From: a bacterium
GTDB lineage: Bacteria > Vulcanimicrobiota > Xenobia > Xenobiales > JADMJV01
Reading direction: 5' to 3'
NCBI GenBank assembly: GCA_018266105.1
Contig: JAFEBA010000119.1
Location: forward strand, 1 to 61,690
Length of the DNA stretch: 61,690 nt
The notes beneath the pieces were generated by a model. That model saw only the letters and a program-made list of their open reading frames with translations, searched no databases and was not told the DNA's origin. This document shows, in pieces, positions 1 through 8,920 of this stretch. A program made the translations under genes and the position numbers. Within the stretch, counting starts at the first letter, position 1, and every line of letters starts with the position of its first letter.

Positions 1-381
1 ATTCCGCGCACCAGGCCTGGGATCACTCCGATTCCAGGGCGTTTCTCAGGGTTCTCCCAGTCTGGGTGCGGATTCGCCCCACCAGGCCTGCAAGAACACG
101 CCAAGCTTTCTTTCGCGGACGCTGTGTCCGAACGACGACGCCACGCGAGCGTTGCTGAACCGGAACCTTTGCCCTCACTGCCAGACCCCGACGCAAAAAA
201 CGATTCCTTACGAGCTCATGAAACTGGCGGCCCTGGCCTACCTGGAAGGCCGTGGAATCCGTGCTGCGCGAGTTTCGCGTACTGCGAAAAGGCAACCGAG
301 CCTGATAAATTCCAGTTCTGCACTTCCAATGAAGCCGCCAGCCTGGCCGCCTTTCAGGACCTTTTGAGGAGCCTGGCTTAA
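1..381 (+). pseudogene. Degraded coding remnant, unassigned
   Basis: No intact gene can be placed here. Protein-like stretches appear in successive frames: a CPHC-x(n) zinc-ribbon-like piece followed by a helical segment in frame 2 (about 140-260), a short basic piece in frame 3, then a plausible C-terminus ending in DLLRSLA in frame 1 with a TAA at 379-381. The pattern fits the 3' end of a gene with several indels, running in from outside the window. The family is not recognised, and it could simply be non-coding. Confidence 0.2.
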
Positions 382-426
382 CCTGGCAGGACCAACCTTG
401 TGCTCTGAAAGAGGTCTCGCCCAGCT

Positions 427-2487
427 ATGGATGTCCGTCCCTGCTCCTGCCACAACCACCCGCCGCTCAAAAAACAGGCTCCCACTCCCCCTCCCGAGGT
501 GGCTGAAGCCGGCGAACCGGTGGACTTTCGCGGGGGCTCGGGCTTTGACCCGGCCAATCTGGACCGCAGCGTCCGTCCCCAGGATGACTTCTACAAATTT
601 GCCGTAGGCGGCTGGAAGGCCAGTCACCCCATTCCCGACAACAAAATGTCGGTGGGTGCTTTCGACGGACTGGCCGAGGCCAATCGCACCACCCTACACG
701 GCATCTTGACCGACCTGACCTCACGCCCCCAGACGCCGGGCAGCGATGAGCAAAAGTTGGCCGACTATTACGCCAGCGGTATGGACGAGGCCGCCATCGA
801 GGCGGCCGGGGCCAAACCGCTGCAAGCTCTCTTTGATGGCATCGCCTCCGTCGACAGCCTCGTCGCCCTGCAAACTCAGGTGGCCAAACTCCACAGCCAG
901 GGCGTCAGCGCCTTCTTTTCCTTCGGTAGCAGTCAGGATCTCAAGGACTCCAAGAAAATCATTGGCGAAACCGCCCAGGGCGGCCTGGGTCTCCCGGAAC
1001 GAGACTACTATTTCAAGACCGACGCCAAATCGGTGGAAATCCGCCAAGCCTATCAACAGCACATCTCCCGTACTTTCCAACTGCTGGGTGATACACCGGA
1101 AGCGGCTGCCGCCTCCGCCCAAAAGGTGATGGATGTCGAGACCAAACTGGCGGGCATCTCCCTTTCCATGGAAGAACTTCGCGATCCCAACAAGCTCTAC
1201 AATCCACACAGCCGCGCTCAACTTGAAAGCCTGACTCCCAAAATGAGTTGGAACCAGTATCTGGCCGACCGAGGCATGGAAAAACTGGAGGGTCTGAATG
1301 TGGCCACCCCCGAGTTTTTCAAAGGCCTGGACAAGATGCTGGGCGAGACTCCGCTGGAGGACCTCAAGGGCTACCTGCGCTGGCATGCCATTGCCGCCAA
1401 TTCCTGGGCCCTCTCTCAGCCCTTCCAGGACGAGAATTTCGAATTCAACAAAGTCATGACCGGCGTGAAAACCAAGAACGACCGCTGGAAGAAGGTGGTC
1501 ACGGCCACCGAAGGAGCCATGGGTGATGCCCTCGGCCGCGAATTCGTGAAGCAGAAGTTCCCTCCCGAGTCCAAGGAGCGGGTGCTCAACATCTTGCATA
1601 ACATCCGCGCTGAACTCAAGGACGATCTGAGCAAGCTCCCCTGGATGGGGGAAGCCACTCGCAAGGAAGCCATCCAGAAACTGGACGCCATCCGCGAAAA
1701 GATCGGCTACCCCGACAAATGGACCGACTACAGCCAGTTACAGGTCGAAAAGGGCCCCTTCGTCAACAATGTCATCAACGCCAATCGCTGGGCCATTCAG
1801 CAAGACCTCAACAAGATTGGTAAGGAGGTCGACCCGACCGAGTGGGGCATGACTCCGGCTCAGGTGAACGCCTACTACCATCCGTTGAACAACGAAATCG
1901 TCTTCCCGGCCGGCATCCTGCAGCCGCCCTTCTTCAATCCCGAAGCCGACGAGGCCATTAACTACGGCGGTATCGGAGTGGTCATTGGCCACGAGATCAC
2001 TCACGGCTTCGATGATTCAGGCGCCCAATTCGATGCTCAGGGCAACCTGCGCGACTGGTGGACCCCCGACGACAAATCTCGCTTCCAGGAACGGACCCAG
2101 CGCATTATCAACCAGGCCAACGAATTCAAGGTGGGCGAGACTCATCTGAACGGCCCGGTGGTGGTGGGTGAGGCCATGGCCGACCTGGGCGGCGTCGAGC
2201 TTGCCTTTGATGCCTTCAAGCGCTCTCGCGAAGGCCAGCCGGCCCAAGCCAAAATCGACGGGTTCACGCCGGAACAGCGCTTCTTCCTGGGCTACGCCCA
2301 GGTCTGGGCCAGCAACACACGCCCCGAAGCGGAACTGCAACAAATCAACACCGACCCCCACCCGCTTTCAGAGTTCCGCGTGAACGGCACTCTGAGCAAC
2401 CTGCCCGAGTTCGCCGAGGCCTTCGGAGCCAAGGAAGGCGACCCGATGGTGCGACCCAAAACGACCAGCACTCTGCTCTGGGAATAA
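427..2487 (+). CDS. M13 family zinc metallopeptidase (neprilysin/PepO-like)
   Basis: A 686-residue protein of typical M13 length. The zinc site is HEITH (H522, H526) in a VIGHEITHGFDD context, and the third ligand is in GEAMADLGG (E582, with D586). The N-terminal domain begins with the family-typical SVRPQDDFYKFAVGGW, and the large helical cap lies between. Members cleave oligopeptides and are normally exported or lipid-anchored. Here the only in-frame ATG gives a start with two Cys (C6, C8) but no hydrophobic signal segment, and a TGA lies 18 bp upstream. The protein is therefore either cytoplasmic or has lost its signal peptide through upstream damage. It stands alone, convergent with the next gene. 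Confidence 0.93.
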   Translation: MDVRPCSCHNHPPLKKQAPTPPPEVAEAGEPVDFRGGSGFDPANLDRSVRPQDDFYKFAVGGWKASHPIPDNKMSVGAFDGLAEANRTTLHGILTDLTSRPQTPGSDEQKLADYYASGMDEAAIEAAGAKPLQALFDGIASVDSLVALQTQVAKLHSQGVSAFFSFGSSQDLKDSKKIIGETAQGGLGLPERDYYFKTDAKSVEIRQAYQQHISRTFQLLGDTPEAAAASAQKVMDVETKLAGISLSMEELRDPNKLYNPHSRAQLESLTPKMSWNQYLADRGMEKLEGLNVATPEFFKGLDKMLGETPLEDLKGYLRWHAIAANSWALSQPFQDENFEFNKVMTGVKTKNDRWKKVVTATEGAMGDALGREFVKQKFPPESKERVLNILHNIRAELKDDLSKLPWMGEATRKEAIQKLDAIREKIGYPDKWTDYSQLQVEKGPFVNNVINANRWAIQQDLNKIGKEVDPTEWGMTPAQVNAYYHPLNNEIVFPAGILQPPFFNPEADEAINYGGIGVVIGHEITHGFDDSGAQFDAQGNLRDWWTPDDKSRFQERTQRIINQANEFKVGETHLNGPVVVGEAMADLGGVELAFDAFKRSREGQPAQAKIDGFTPEQRFFLGYAQVWASNTRPEAELQQINTDPHPLSEFRVNGTLSNLPEFAEAFGAKEGDPMVRPKTTSTLLWE

Positions 2488-2500
2488 TCCGAACTGGCCT

Positions 2501-3736
2501 CTAGTAGTCCGGATTTGGACGACACTCTTCCAGTCCGTAACGCCAGGGGGCACTGGCACGCCACCGGAGGTTATAGTCCCAGTACCACCATTCATCCGGC
2601 TCGACTCGGGACGCCGCATAGATCCGCTCAATCCTCTCCAGGTCTCTGGAGTCGAGTACTCCAAAAGGGGGCAGGACGAACTCTTCACCGAGCATCTTGA
2701 CCCACAGTGTGGGTACCGAGGCAGCCTGAACCTTCTCGTCGAGCACCGTGCGGGTGTCGCTCTGATTCTCAAAATGAGTGGAACTGGTTCTACCGTACTT
2801 GCTAACGCCAGCGCGAGTGACGGCGCGACGGGTGGTGGTGGTCTCGAGCCGCGCCTGTTGAATGTGCAGCTGCTCAAAAGTACTGAGCCGAAGATCCAGA
2901 TCCAGCCGCAGAGGCAGACCTCCGGGGCTCGGATTCTCGGGGTCGACTCGATAACCCAGGGAACGGAAAATCTGCGCCATCAACAACTGAAAATGATGCG
3001 ACGCTCGCCCACCGGAGCGCCTCGGTGGAATGATCTGCAGCTGCAGCTCAGACCCCGGGGGGTATTTCAAGGCAAGTCTTTCCAGAAGATGAGCGCGCAT
3101 GTCGATGGCGGCCTGAAGGCAGAGCGCATCGTGACCCTCAAGACGTGCCTTTCTCCGCGAAAGCAGCTGAATCCGTTCCGCTTCTGTCCACGCCAAGTCG
3201 TGAAACAACATACACTGGAGCTTGAGTTCCTCAACCTGAGGAGAGTCCTCTCGGATCAGCAGCAGATCCTTGGCAGACAACAGTCCCAGACGAAAGGTAC
3301 CGTGGGGATGGGGCGAAAGGCTCGCAGCCAGATCCTGAGCCCAGCGCGGCGGCTTCGCTTCACCAACCAGCGCGCCGACCAAAATCAGTCCACCCTGGGG
3401 AAGCTCGGAAATCTGCTGGGTGCTGAGGCCTTGCAAACGATACCCCAGGTAGATAAGCAACCACTCCGAAGCGTCATTGTAAGCGCCCGCTTCCTGGAGG
3501 GCTCGCAACCGATTGTCGACGACCCCGCGGTCCAGCAGCAGCCGCTTTGCCTGTGGACCGCAAATCCAGATATCGGGGGCCTTCCAGGAGCGCGAGTAAT
3601 AATCGATGCTCCTCTGTTCTTGAAGCAGAAGTTCCCATTGGATCGGCGGCAGACGAAAAACCCCATAACCGAGCCAAAACAGCAAAAGCAACCCCGCCAG
3701 AATAGGTCCGAGTCGATATCTTAGAGAGCGACCCAT
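2501..3736 (-). CDS. Membrane-anchored protein of unknown function
   Basis: A 411-residue protein with a short basic N-terminus and one transmembrane helix (about residues 10-28, ILAGLLLLFWLGYG). A largely soluble, probably extracytoplasmic region follows. No enzyme motif is evident. There are Arg/Leu-rich helical segments in the middle and a Trp/Tyr-rich end (DEWWYWDYN). The start ATG lies at the divergent boundary with the histidine phosphatase and the 3' end abuts the M13 peptidase, so it is probably monocistronic. The product class is inferred from hydropathy alone. Confidence 0.6.
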   Translation of the reverse strand: MGRSLRYRLGPILAGLLLLFWLGYGVFRLPPIQWELLLQEQRSIDYYSRSWKAPDIWICGPQAKRLLLDRGVVDNRLRALQEAGAYNDASEWLLIYLGYRLQGLSTQQISELPQGGLILVGALVGEAKPPRWAQDLAASLSPHPHGTFRLGLLSAKDLLLIREDSPQVEELKLQCMLFHDLAWTEAERIQLLSRRKARLEGHDALCLQAAIDMRAHLLERLALKYPPGSELQLQIIPPRRSGGRASHHFQLLMAQIFRSLGYRVDPENPSPGGLPLRLDLDLRLSTFEQLHIQQARLETTTTRRAVTRAGVSKYGRTSSTHFENQSDTRTVLDEKVQAASVPTLWVKMLGEEFVLPPFGVLDSRDLERIERIYAASRVEPDEWWYWDYNLRWRASAPWRYGLEECRPNPDY

Positions 3737-3881
3737 GAAGAAGTCAGGATTCTACGGCTTGACCCAGGCTCCCCCAAAGAAGGAAGTCGAGGACTGCCAC
3801 CTCGCCGAGAACGGCCCTCAAGTGAGTGTGCGTTTACAAATTATCCATCCAACCCGCTCGCCCACGGTCTAAAATCGACAG

Positions 3882-4775
3882 ATGTTGCTCCAGCCTGGCC
3901 TGTTTGCCCTTGCTCGCCCCGAGCGTTTCGCGGCTGCTTATAAGGCGCCGGCCTCGGACAAGTTGCCTGATCGGCCCGATGGTTTGGAAAGCTCCCCGGT
4001 TCCGGCGGGACTCAAGAGCGTGGACGCGGAGCAGGGGTCGTTGGCTTACCAGTCTCCTTTCCAGCTGCGCGATCGGCTGGTGGCGGCGGGAGTGGAATTG
4101 ACCGGTCTTCGCCACGGCGAGTCAGAGGCCAACGCTGCCGCCAATGAGGGGAAGCCGGTTCTGACTGGCCAGAGCGAGACCCCTCTCACGGCCAAGGGCC
4201 ACCAGCAGGCTCGGGCGGCCGCCGAGCAGTTGCTTCAGCAACTGGGCGGGGATGCGTGGCTGCAAGAGGCCATGCAAAAGCCCGAACTCCTCCCGGTGGT
4301 GTACGCCAGCCCCCTGTCTCGCGCCAGTGAGACCGCGGCGGCCTTTGCCAATCTGCTACGAGAGCGCTCTCTGGCGCTGGGTCAGGCGTTGGAATTGCCC
4401 ATTAGGAAAGATCCGCGGCTTCTCGAGATGAGTTTCGGAAGCTACGAGGGCAAACCAGCCTCCAGGCTGATGCGTGAGCATCCGGTCTTCGCCGCCAATT
4501 GGGATGGCCACCGCGGGGCCGGCGTGGACTTTCAGCATCGCTTTCCACAGGGCGAGAGCCGCCTTGACGTGATCGCTCGAGTCTCATCCTTGCTTCAGGA
4601 AGTAGTTGAACAGCACGCCGGCCGCAGAGTCTTGCTGGTGTGCCACCAGGAAACTCTGGTCGGGGTGCGCACAGCCCTGGGCCTTTCCAAGCAGCGAGAC
4701 GGCCGCATTCGCGCCGATTCCGGCCAAATTCAGAATGCCACTCCGATTGCCCTGGTCAGTCGCGGAACCCTCTGA
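3882..4775 (+). CDS. Histidine phosphatase (phosphoglycerate mutase-like) family protein
   Basis: A 297-residue protein with the LRHGES signature of the histidine phosphatase clan. H78 would be the phospho-accepting histidine, followed by an Arg-rich ASPLSRASETA segment and the second catalytic histidine in VCHQETL (H255). About 70 residues precede the phosphatase core and are not recognised; they look flexible. Substrates in this family range from phosphosugars to alpha-ribazole phosphate and nucleotides, and the sequence does not discriminate. No good Shine-Dalgarno lies before the chosen ATG, so the true start may be further downstream. Confidence 0.85.
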   Translation: MLLQPGLFALARPERFAAAYKAPASDKLPDRPDGLESSPVPAGLKSVDAEQGSLAYQSPFQLRDRLVAAGVELTGLRHGESEANAAANEGKPVLTGQSETPLTAKGHQQARAAAEQLLQQLGGDAWLQEAMQKPELLPVVYASPLSRASETAAAFANLLRERSLALGQALELPIRKDPRLLEMSFGSYEGKPASRLMREHPVFAANWDGHRGAGVDFQHRFPQGESRLDVIARVSSLLQEVVEQHAGRRVLLVCHQETLVGVRTALGLSKQRDGRIRADSGQIQNATPIALVSRGTL

Positions 4776-4807
4776 ACCAACACACGAGGCCCTGTCGCGA
4801 ACTCGCT

Positions 4808-6058
4808 TTAGCTCTGCTCGGAAGAAGGTCGGACCACCAACCTTGACTCCATCTCGCGAACCTTTGCTTTATCCGCCAAAACCGACTGTCGGTCCCCGGA
4901 CAGCGCTATGATCCCAATTGCGGTCAGATAATCCACAGTGTGCGGGACCGTATCCCCGTTCTTGAACCAAAGATTCTCGTTCAAGAAAGTGGGCAGCTTT
5001 GAAGTCTCGGCCAGGGCTTCGGCGTTTGAAATCTTTCCACGAGCAGGGGACGCCAGAAACACAGGCATCACCGTTTTTCTGAAAGTATATTCCTCGCTGG
5101 CCACGTCGCCGTCCGCGTAGATCTCAACCAACTTGTCCGCCTGGCTGCTGCCGCTGGCCACTCTGGCAAAGCCAACCACGGGACCGCCACACATTCTTGC
5201 CCCGGTTTCGATCAGGCGAGGCCCGTTCTTGGTCAGCATGATCTCATTGTGCGCTGCTCCCCAGCGGATTCCCAGGGCATCCAAGGCTCTTTTCGTGTAT
5301 TCCAATAGTTCACCGTGTGCATCCGCATCAAAGGGCACAAACTCAACGAAGTCATAAACGGTTTTGGTCTGGCCATCACTGGACGAGGTCTTGTTGTATT
5401 GGATCAAATGGGCCAGATAGTGCTTTCCGCCGGCACTCACAGTACCGACCGCGAATTCCGTTCCAACCGCCAGTTCTTGAACCACCACGGTCATATTTCT
5501 CTCTCCGGTGGTTTTGGACGGCTCATCTAAAACTCTGTGGAATGGCGTTTTCCAATCTCCACCGGCAGGCACGTGGAACACCTTATCGCTCCCGGCCGAG
5601 ATCGGCGGCTTGATGATGAGCGGAGAATCTTGGAATCCGTTGGCCTGAATCCAGGCTACCACTTCCTGCTCGGATGCCGTATCGAGCGTCTTCAGAGTGG
5701 CAACTCCAGCATCCTGGAGGGCTTGCTGCATGCCCGCTTTGTGCAGTCGATTCTGGGCTTTTTCCGGATCATTGGCGCGCTGCGGCGTTAAGGCAAGCGT
5801 CAGCCTTTCTGCCAGAGAAACACCTTCTTCCGTGCCGGGTAGAATCGCGATCGGATCGTATTCTCTAAGGATTTCGATGAGATCCGGTTGATCTGGAATG
5901 ATCTCCAGAAAGTCCGCAGTGCGAATCTTTGAGCCAAATCCGTCCCACTCCCCCGCTTTCAGTGTGACGGCAATGGAAGGGATTCCCCGTGCCTTAAATG
6001 CAGGAGCCAGCTCGACTCCGGATGACAGTGGGTCGACAATCACGACGGGTCTACTCAT
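4808..6058 (-). CDS. ATP-grasp carboxylate-amine ligase
   Basis: A 416-residue ATP-grasp enzyme. A Rossmann-like N-terminal domain (residues 1-100) precedes the ATP-binding part, with K150 in LIIKPPISAGSDK, a QEL strand (E196) and the metal/ATP-binding end NEIML...RLIETGARM (E272, E284). The layout is closest to the BtrJ/L-amino-acid-ligase side of the superfamily, which joins a carboxylate to an amine through an acyl-phosphate. It overlaps the MFS gene by 4 bp (ATGA), so the two are translationally coupled. Its place beside pvcA/pvcB homologues suggests it conjugates an isocyanide acid or its precursor to an amino compound. That role is inference. Confidence 0.82.
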   Translation of the reverse strand: MSRPVVIVDPLSSGVELAPAFKARGIPSIAVTLKAGEWDGFGSKIRTADFLEIIPDQPDLIEILREYDPIAILPGTEEGVSLAERLTLALTPQRANDPEKAQNRLHKAGMQQALQDAGVATLKTLDTASEQEVVAWIQANGFQDSPLIIKPPISAGSDKVFHVPAGGDWKTPFHRVLDEPSKTTGERNMTVVVQELAVGTEFAVGTVSAGGKHYLAHLIQYNKTSSSDGQTKTVYDFVEFVPFDADAHGELLEYTKRALDALGIRWGAAHNEIMLTKNGPRLIETGARMCGGPVVGFARVASGSSQADKLVEIYADGDVASEEYTFRKTVMPVFLASPARGKISNAEALAETSKLPTFLNENLWFKNGDTVPHTVDYLTAIGIIALSGDRQSVLADKAKVREMESRLVVRPSSEQS

Positions 6059-7203
6059 AGTTTTTGCACCTTTGTTTGATTGTTCAAGAAGAGCTGGCCT
6101 GCTAACACGAAGACCAGTAAGGCTGCGAACGGAAACGGAAGATCCGTTCCCTTCAATCCAGCCGAAAGGATGAAGCCTCCAAGCAGAGCGCCCAATGCGG
6201 AGCCTGCTCCCAATGCAGAAGAGTTCAAAGCAGCCAGAAGAGCCCCCTTGTTGTCATGGCCTTCCACCAGAATCTGTTGCTGTGGGGTGGTCATCGCCCA
6301 GCCGAACATTCCCCACGCGAAGAACGGGATCAATCCGAAAAACGGCAGACTGCTGGTGAAAGGGATCGACAGGAAAGCCAGGATGAGTCCCAGCAAGATG
6401 ACCGCCATCGTCAATCGCGGATTTCTGGTTCGGTCGGTCACGGTTCCAATCAGCGAGCTGCCGATGAATCCTCCCAGACCCCAACTAAACAAAGTCATGC
6501 TCAGTGAGTTGGCCGATCCCGATTGAACCAGCGAAACATACGCATACAGCCCCAAGCTTGCTGTCGCGGTCAAACAAGAAACCGCAAGCACTGAGAGTGT
6601 TCTTGGATCAATCAAGAGCTGAAGTCTTTCGCCCAGCGAAGGAGATTGCGGCAGCTTGAGTTCGGCCGTTTGCCGTGAGAATCCACCAAGTGCAATGGCC
6701 CCTAAAATCATGAGGCAAAGAATCGAAGACTGCCAATGAGCCAGCGAAGAAATTTTAAGCCCGATGGGAATGCCGAAGACCACACCTGCGCTGCTGGCAC
6801 CCCAGACAAAACTCAGGACGCGTCCCTTGCTGGATGCGTCGGCAAAGTGGAGTGCGATACTGATGCAGAGCGGAGTAAAGATGCCTGCCCCGACTCCCGC
6901 CAGAGCTCTTCCAACTAAAAACACAGCGAAATTTTGGGAAAGAACGGTGATCAGGCTGCCCAGCAGAAAAAGGCCAAGAGCAAGTTGAATGCTCTTCTTG
7001 GCCGGTTTATCGCTAAAAAACATCGAAAACAATGGTGCCGAAAAGAGAGTTGTCAGGCTATAAATACTCGTGCCCTGACCGGTCACGGCTAGACTTTGTC
7101 CAATGGTTTGGCCGATTTGCGGGAGCAGTCCAGCCAACAGAAAGGTGTTGCAACCAACCGCAAACATGCCTGTTGCTAGAAATATCAGGTTCTTCCACAT
7201 CAT
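6055..7203 (-). CDS. MFS transporter, probable drug/metabolite exporter
   Basis: A 382-residue polytopic protein with about 12 hydrophobic helices, a short cytoplasmic N-terminus and no signal peptide, typical of the DHA-type major facilitator superfamily. A charged loop follows TM2 (SDKPAKKS), a GRALAGVGAGIF segment resembles motif C/antiporter signatures lies in TM4-5, and a TDRTRNPR loop follows TM8. It is first gene of a two-gene operon with the ATP-grasp ligase. Its promoter shares a 12-mer and spacing with that of pvcA, which supports a role in exporting the cluster's product. Substrate and direction of transport are inferred. Confidence 0.85.
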   Translation of the reverse strand: MMWKNLIFLATGMFAVGCNTFLLAGLLPQIGQTIGQSLAVTGQGTSIYSLTTLFSAPLFSMFFSDKPAKKSIQLALGLFLLGSLITVLSQNFAVFLVGRALAGVGAGIFTPLCISIALHFADASSKGRVLSFVWGASSAGVVFGIPIGLKISSLAHWQSSILCLMILGAIALGGFSRQTAELKLPQSPSLGERLQLLIDPRTLSVLAVSCLTATASLGLYAYVSLVQSGSANSLSMTLFSWGLGGFIGSSLIGTVTDRTRNPRLTMAVILLGLILAFLSIPFTSSLPFFGLIPFFAWGMFGWAMTTPQQQILVEGHDNKGALLAALNSSALGAGSALGALLGGFILSAGLKGTDLPFPFAALLVFVLAGQLFLNNQTKVQKL

Positions 7204-7255
7204 GGTGCTGGCTCGAATCTAAAGTATGCACCAGCCGACTGGTTGGTTCTTCTAG

Positions 7256-7300
7256 AAACTAGCTCAAGAGCCGATATTTGTCCAATGCATTGATCGAATC
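7256..7300 (-). promoter_or_regulatory. Promoter/operator of the MFS-ATP-grasp operon
   Basis: On the minus strand, TTGGAC (7280-7285) and TAGTTT (7256-7261) are separated by 18 bp, 52 bp before the MFS start. The -35 is embedded in ATGCATTGGACA (7279-7290), and a perfect 10-bp palindrome CAATGCATTG lies at 7283-7292. The same 12-mer, the same 18-bp spacer and an equal distance to the start codon recur upstream of pvcA. This is a likely binding site for the cluster's LysR regulator. Confidence 0.6.
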
Positions 7301-7304
7301 TTCT

Positions 7305-8747
7305 CTATGCACCAAGTGAATTACCGGGAAGCCTGGCCACAAGTTGTTGCGCCTGGTGCAGGGGAGCCACCGCCTGGATGTAGCCGTCGGGTCTCACCAG
7401 GATGGCCTTTCCCAGGTATTCGGAGGTCAGACCTTCGGGGGTCTGCTGACCCAGGCCAATCCCCTGGCAGCAGTCGGGAAGCATCGGCTCGGATTCGACT
7501 TCACCAAAGAGGAACAGGCTGAATTTGGTGTAGCTCAAACAAGAGTAAGCCCGGGTGAGTTGGCCAATGCCCTGGTGGAGAAACTCAAAATCGTGAAAGC
7601 GGCTGCCTTCCAGGCCGCCCTGGCCGTAGCCAATTCCCATTCCCGTGATATTGCCGGCTCTTTTCTCGACAATCTTCACATAGTCTTGGGCGTGGCTGCC
7701 CTGCTCGGAAAACTTGGTGGCTCGCACCAGCTCCCCTGAAGACTCGATCACGCTCTGGGCCACGGGCTTTCGTTCGCCTTCGTAAGTGGCCAGTAGAGCC
7801 GGGTCGGCGCCGTGGTTGATCACCCAATGAAGCTTCCAAATCAGGTTGAAGGCGTCGGCCAGCCCGGTATTGAGTCCCTGGCCACCATTGACCGAGTGAA
7901 CGTGACAGGCGTCCCCGGCCAGGAAGGCCCGATGGGCCACGGAGTAGTGGGCAGCAACCGACTCCTTAACGGAAAACTGGGAAAACCAGACCACCTTCTG
8001 GAATCGGATGGAATGCGGTTGAACGGCCTTCTCGATCTTTTGCAGCGCTTGCTCGAAGGTGAAGTCGTGGCTGTCGAAGCGGACGTAAAAGCGATCCAGA
8101 TTGCCTTCGCGAGGGATCCAGGCCACGTCTGAGGTTTCATTTTGAAAGACAATAATCTCGGGAACCTTAGGGAAATCTGTTTCCAGCACACCGTCCATTA
8201 CGGCCCAGATGATCTGGGGACGAACCAGGGAGAACGGAATCTCCAGGTGTTCCCGAACCCAAGACCTGGAACCATCAGCTCCAATCAAGTAGCGCGCCGC
8301 AATGGTTTCCCCCGCCGAGGTGACCACCTCACAGCCCGTTTCGGAGAGCTGCAGGCTCGTGATCTCCGTGCGTCTTTTGACCGGACAGCCGAGTTGACTC
8401 AGTTTCTCGTCCAGCAGCTTCTCGACAAATGACTGGCCCAGCATTAAAAAGTGCTTGTGCAGACACCCTTCTAAGCTCTCCCACCAATGGGACTGGCGCG
8501 AGACAAAGCCTCCGTTGGCCCAAACCGAGCTGGTGTTGCAGGGTTTTCCCTGAGGGTAGAGTTGGCCGAAGAGCCCCGCGATCTCAAAAAGTTGCAGCGT
8601 CCTGGCGTTCAAAGCATCGGCTCGACCCACCTCAAGGGGACCGTCCGAGCGGTCAAAGATGACCACCTGTAGCCCGCACAGCCGGGCCAGATAGGCCGAC
8701 AAAAGCCCCACCGGTCCAGCTCCTACAACGACAAGATCAATGTTCAT
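7305..8747 (-). CDS. FAD-dependent aromatic monooxygenase (PHBH/PheA/TfdB-like)
   Basis: A 480-residue class A flavoprotein monooxygenase. The N-terminal dinucleotide-binding motif is VVGAGPVGLLSA (residues 5-16), the DG motif is in LIGADGSRSWVRE, and the second FAD motif is in FLAGDACHVHSVNGGQGLN. A C-terminal thioredoxin-like tail follows. The start MNIDLVVV is preferred because the Rossmann strand begins at once and GGAGAGG lies 8 bp upstream; an ATG 63 bp further upstream would add an unlikely leader. Such enzymes hydroxylate phenolic or indolic rings with NAD(P)H and O2. In the isonitrile locus it could hydroxylate the tyrosine- or tryptophan-derived scaffold. That role is inferred from context. 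Confidence 0.85.
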   Translation of the reverse strand: MNIDLVVVGAGPVGLLSAYLARLCGLQVVIFDRSDGPLEVGRADALNARTLQLFEIAGLFGQLYPQGKPCNTSSVWANGGFVSRQSHWWESLEGCLHKHFLMLGQSFVEKLLDEKLSQLGCPVKRRTEITSLQLSETGCEVVTSAGETIAARYLIGADGSRSWVREHLEIPFSLVRPQIIWAVMDGVLETDFPKVPEIIVFQNETSDVAWIPREGNLDRFYVRFDSHDFTFEQALQKIEKAVQPHSIRFQKVVWFSQFSVKESVAAHYSVAHRAFLAGDACHVHSVNGGQGLNTGLADAFNLIWKLHWVINHGADPALLATYEGERKPVAQSVIESSGELVRATKFSEQGSHAQDYVKIVEKRAGNITGMGIGYGQGGLEGSRFHDFEFLHQGIGQLTRAYSCLSYTKFSLFLFGEVESEPMLPDCCQGIGLGQQTPEGLTSEYLGKAILVRPDGYIQAVAPLHQAQQLVARLPGNSLGA

Positions 8748-8766
8748 GGGGCTATCCTCTCCGGCC

Positions 8767-8843
8767 CTAAATTGCCCCCAGCCATGTTGGTGGGCCAATT
8801 GAGTGCACATCCAAGTGAACGCTACCGGCCTTCGGCCGATAGC
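8767..8843. repeat. Dispersed inverted-repeat element, copy 1
   Basis: CTAAATTGCCCCCAGCCATG begins at 8767. The partly complementary GGGCCAATTGAGTGCA follows at 8792, then a strong 23-bp hairpin at 8821-8843 (GCTACCGGCC / GGCCGATAGC, loop TTC). The same opening 20-mer and AGTGCA context recur at 37373, where a mirrored arm and a GCCTTCGGCCC segment follow. The element sits between the divergent LysR and monooxygenase genes, so it may carry their promoters or a terminator. Confidence 0.55.
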
Positions 8844-8920
8844 TTAAAGTGATTTGGGGCGGAAATCTTGGCCTCGGGTGGCTCTTCACCTGCCTTGGCT
8901 GCATAGACTATATTCTCAGT

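Noticed and set aside
721..1599. Minus-strand 292-codon frame within the M13 gene
   Set aside because: His/Gly-rich shadow of a well-supported peptidase, with no recognisable domain.
8821..8843. Hairpin as a classical rho-independent terminator
   Set aside because: The stem is strong but no T-run follows on either strand; it is kept as part of the repeat element.
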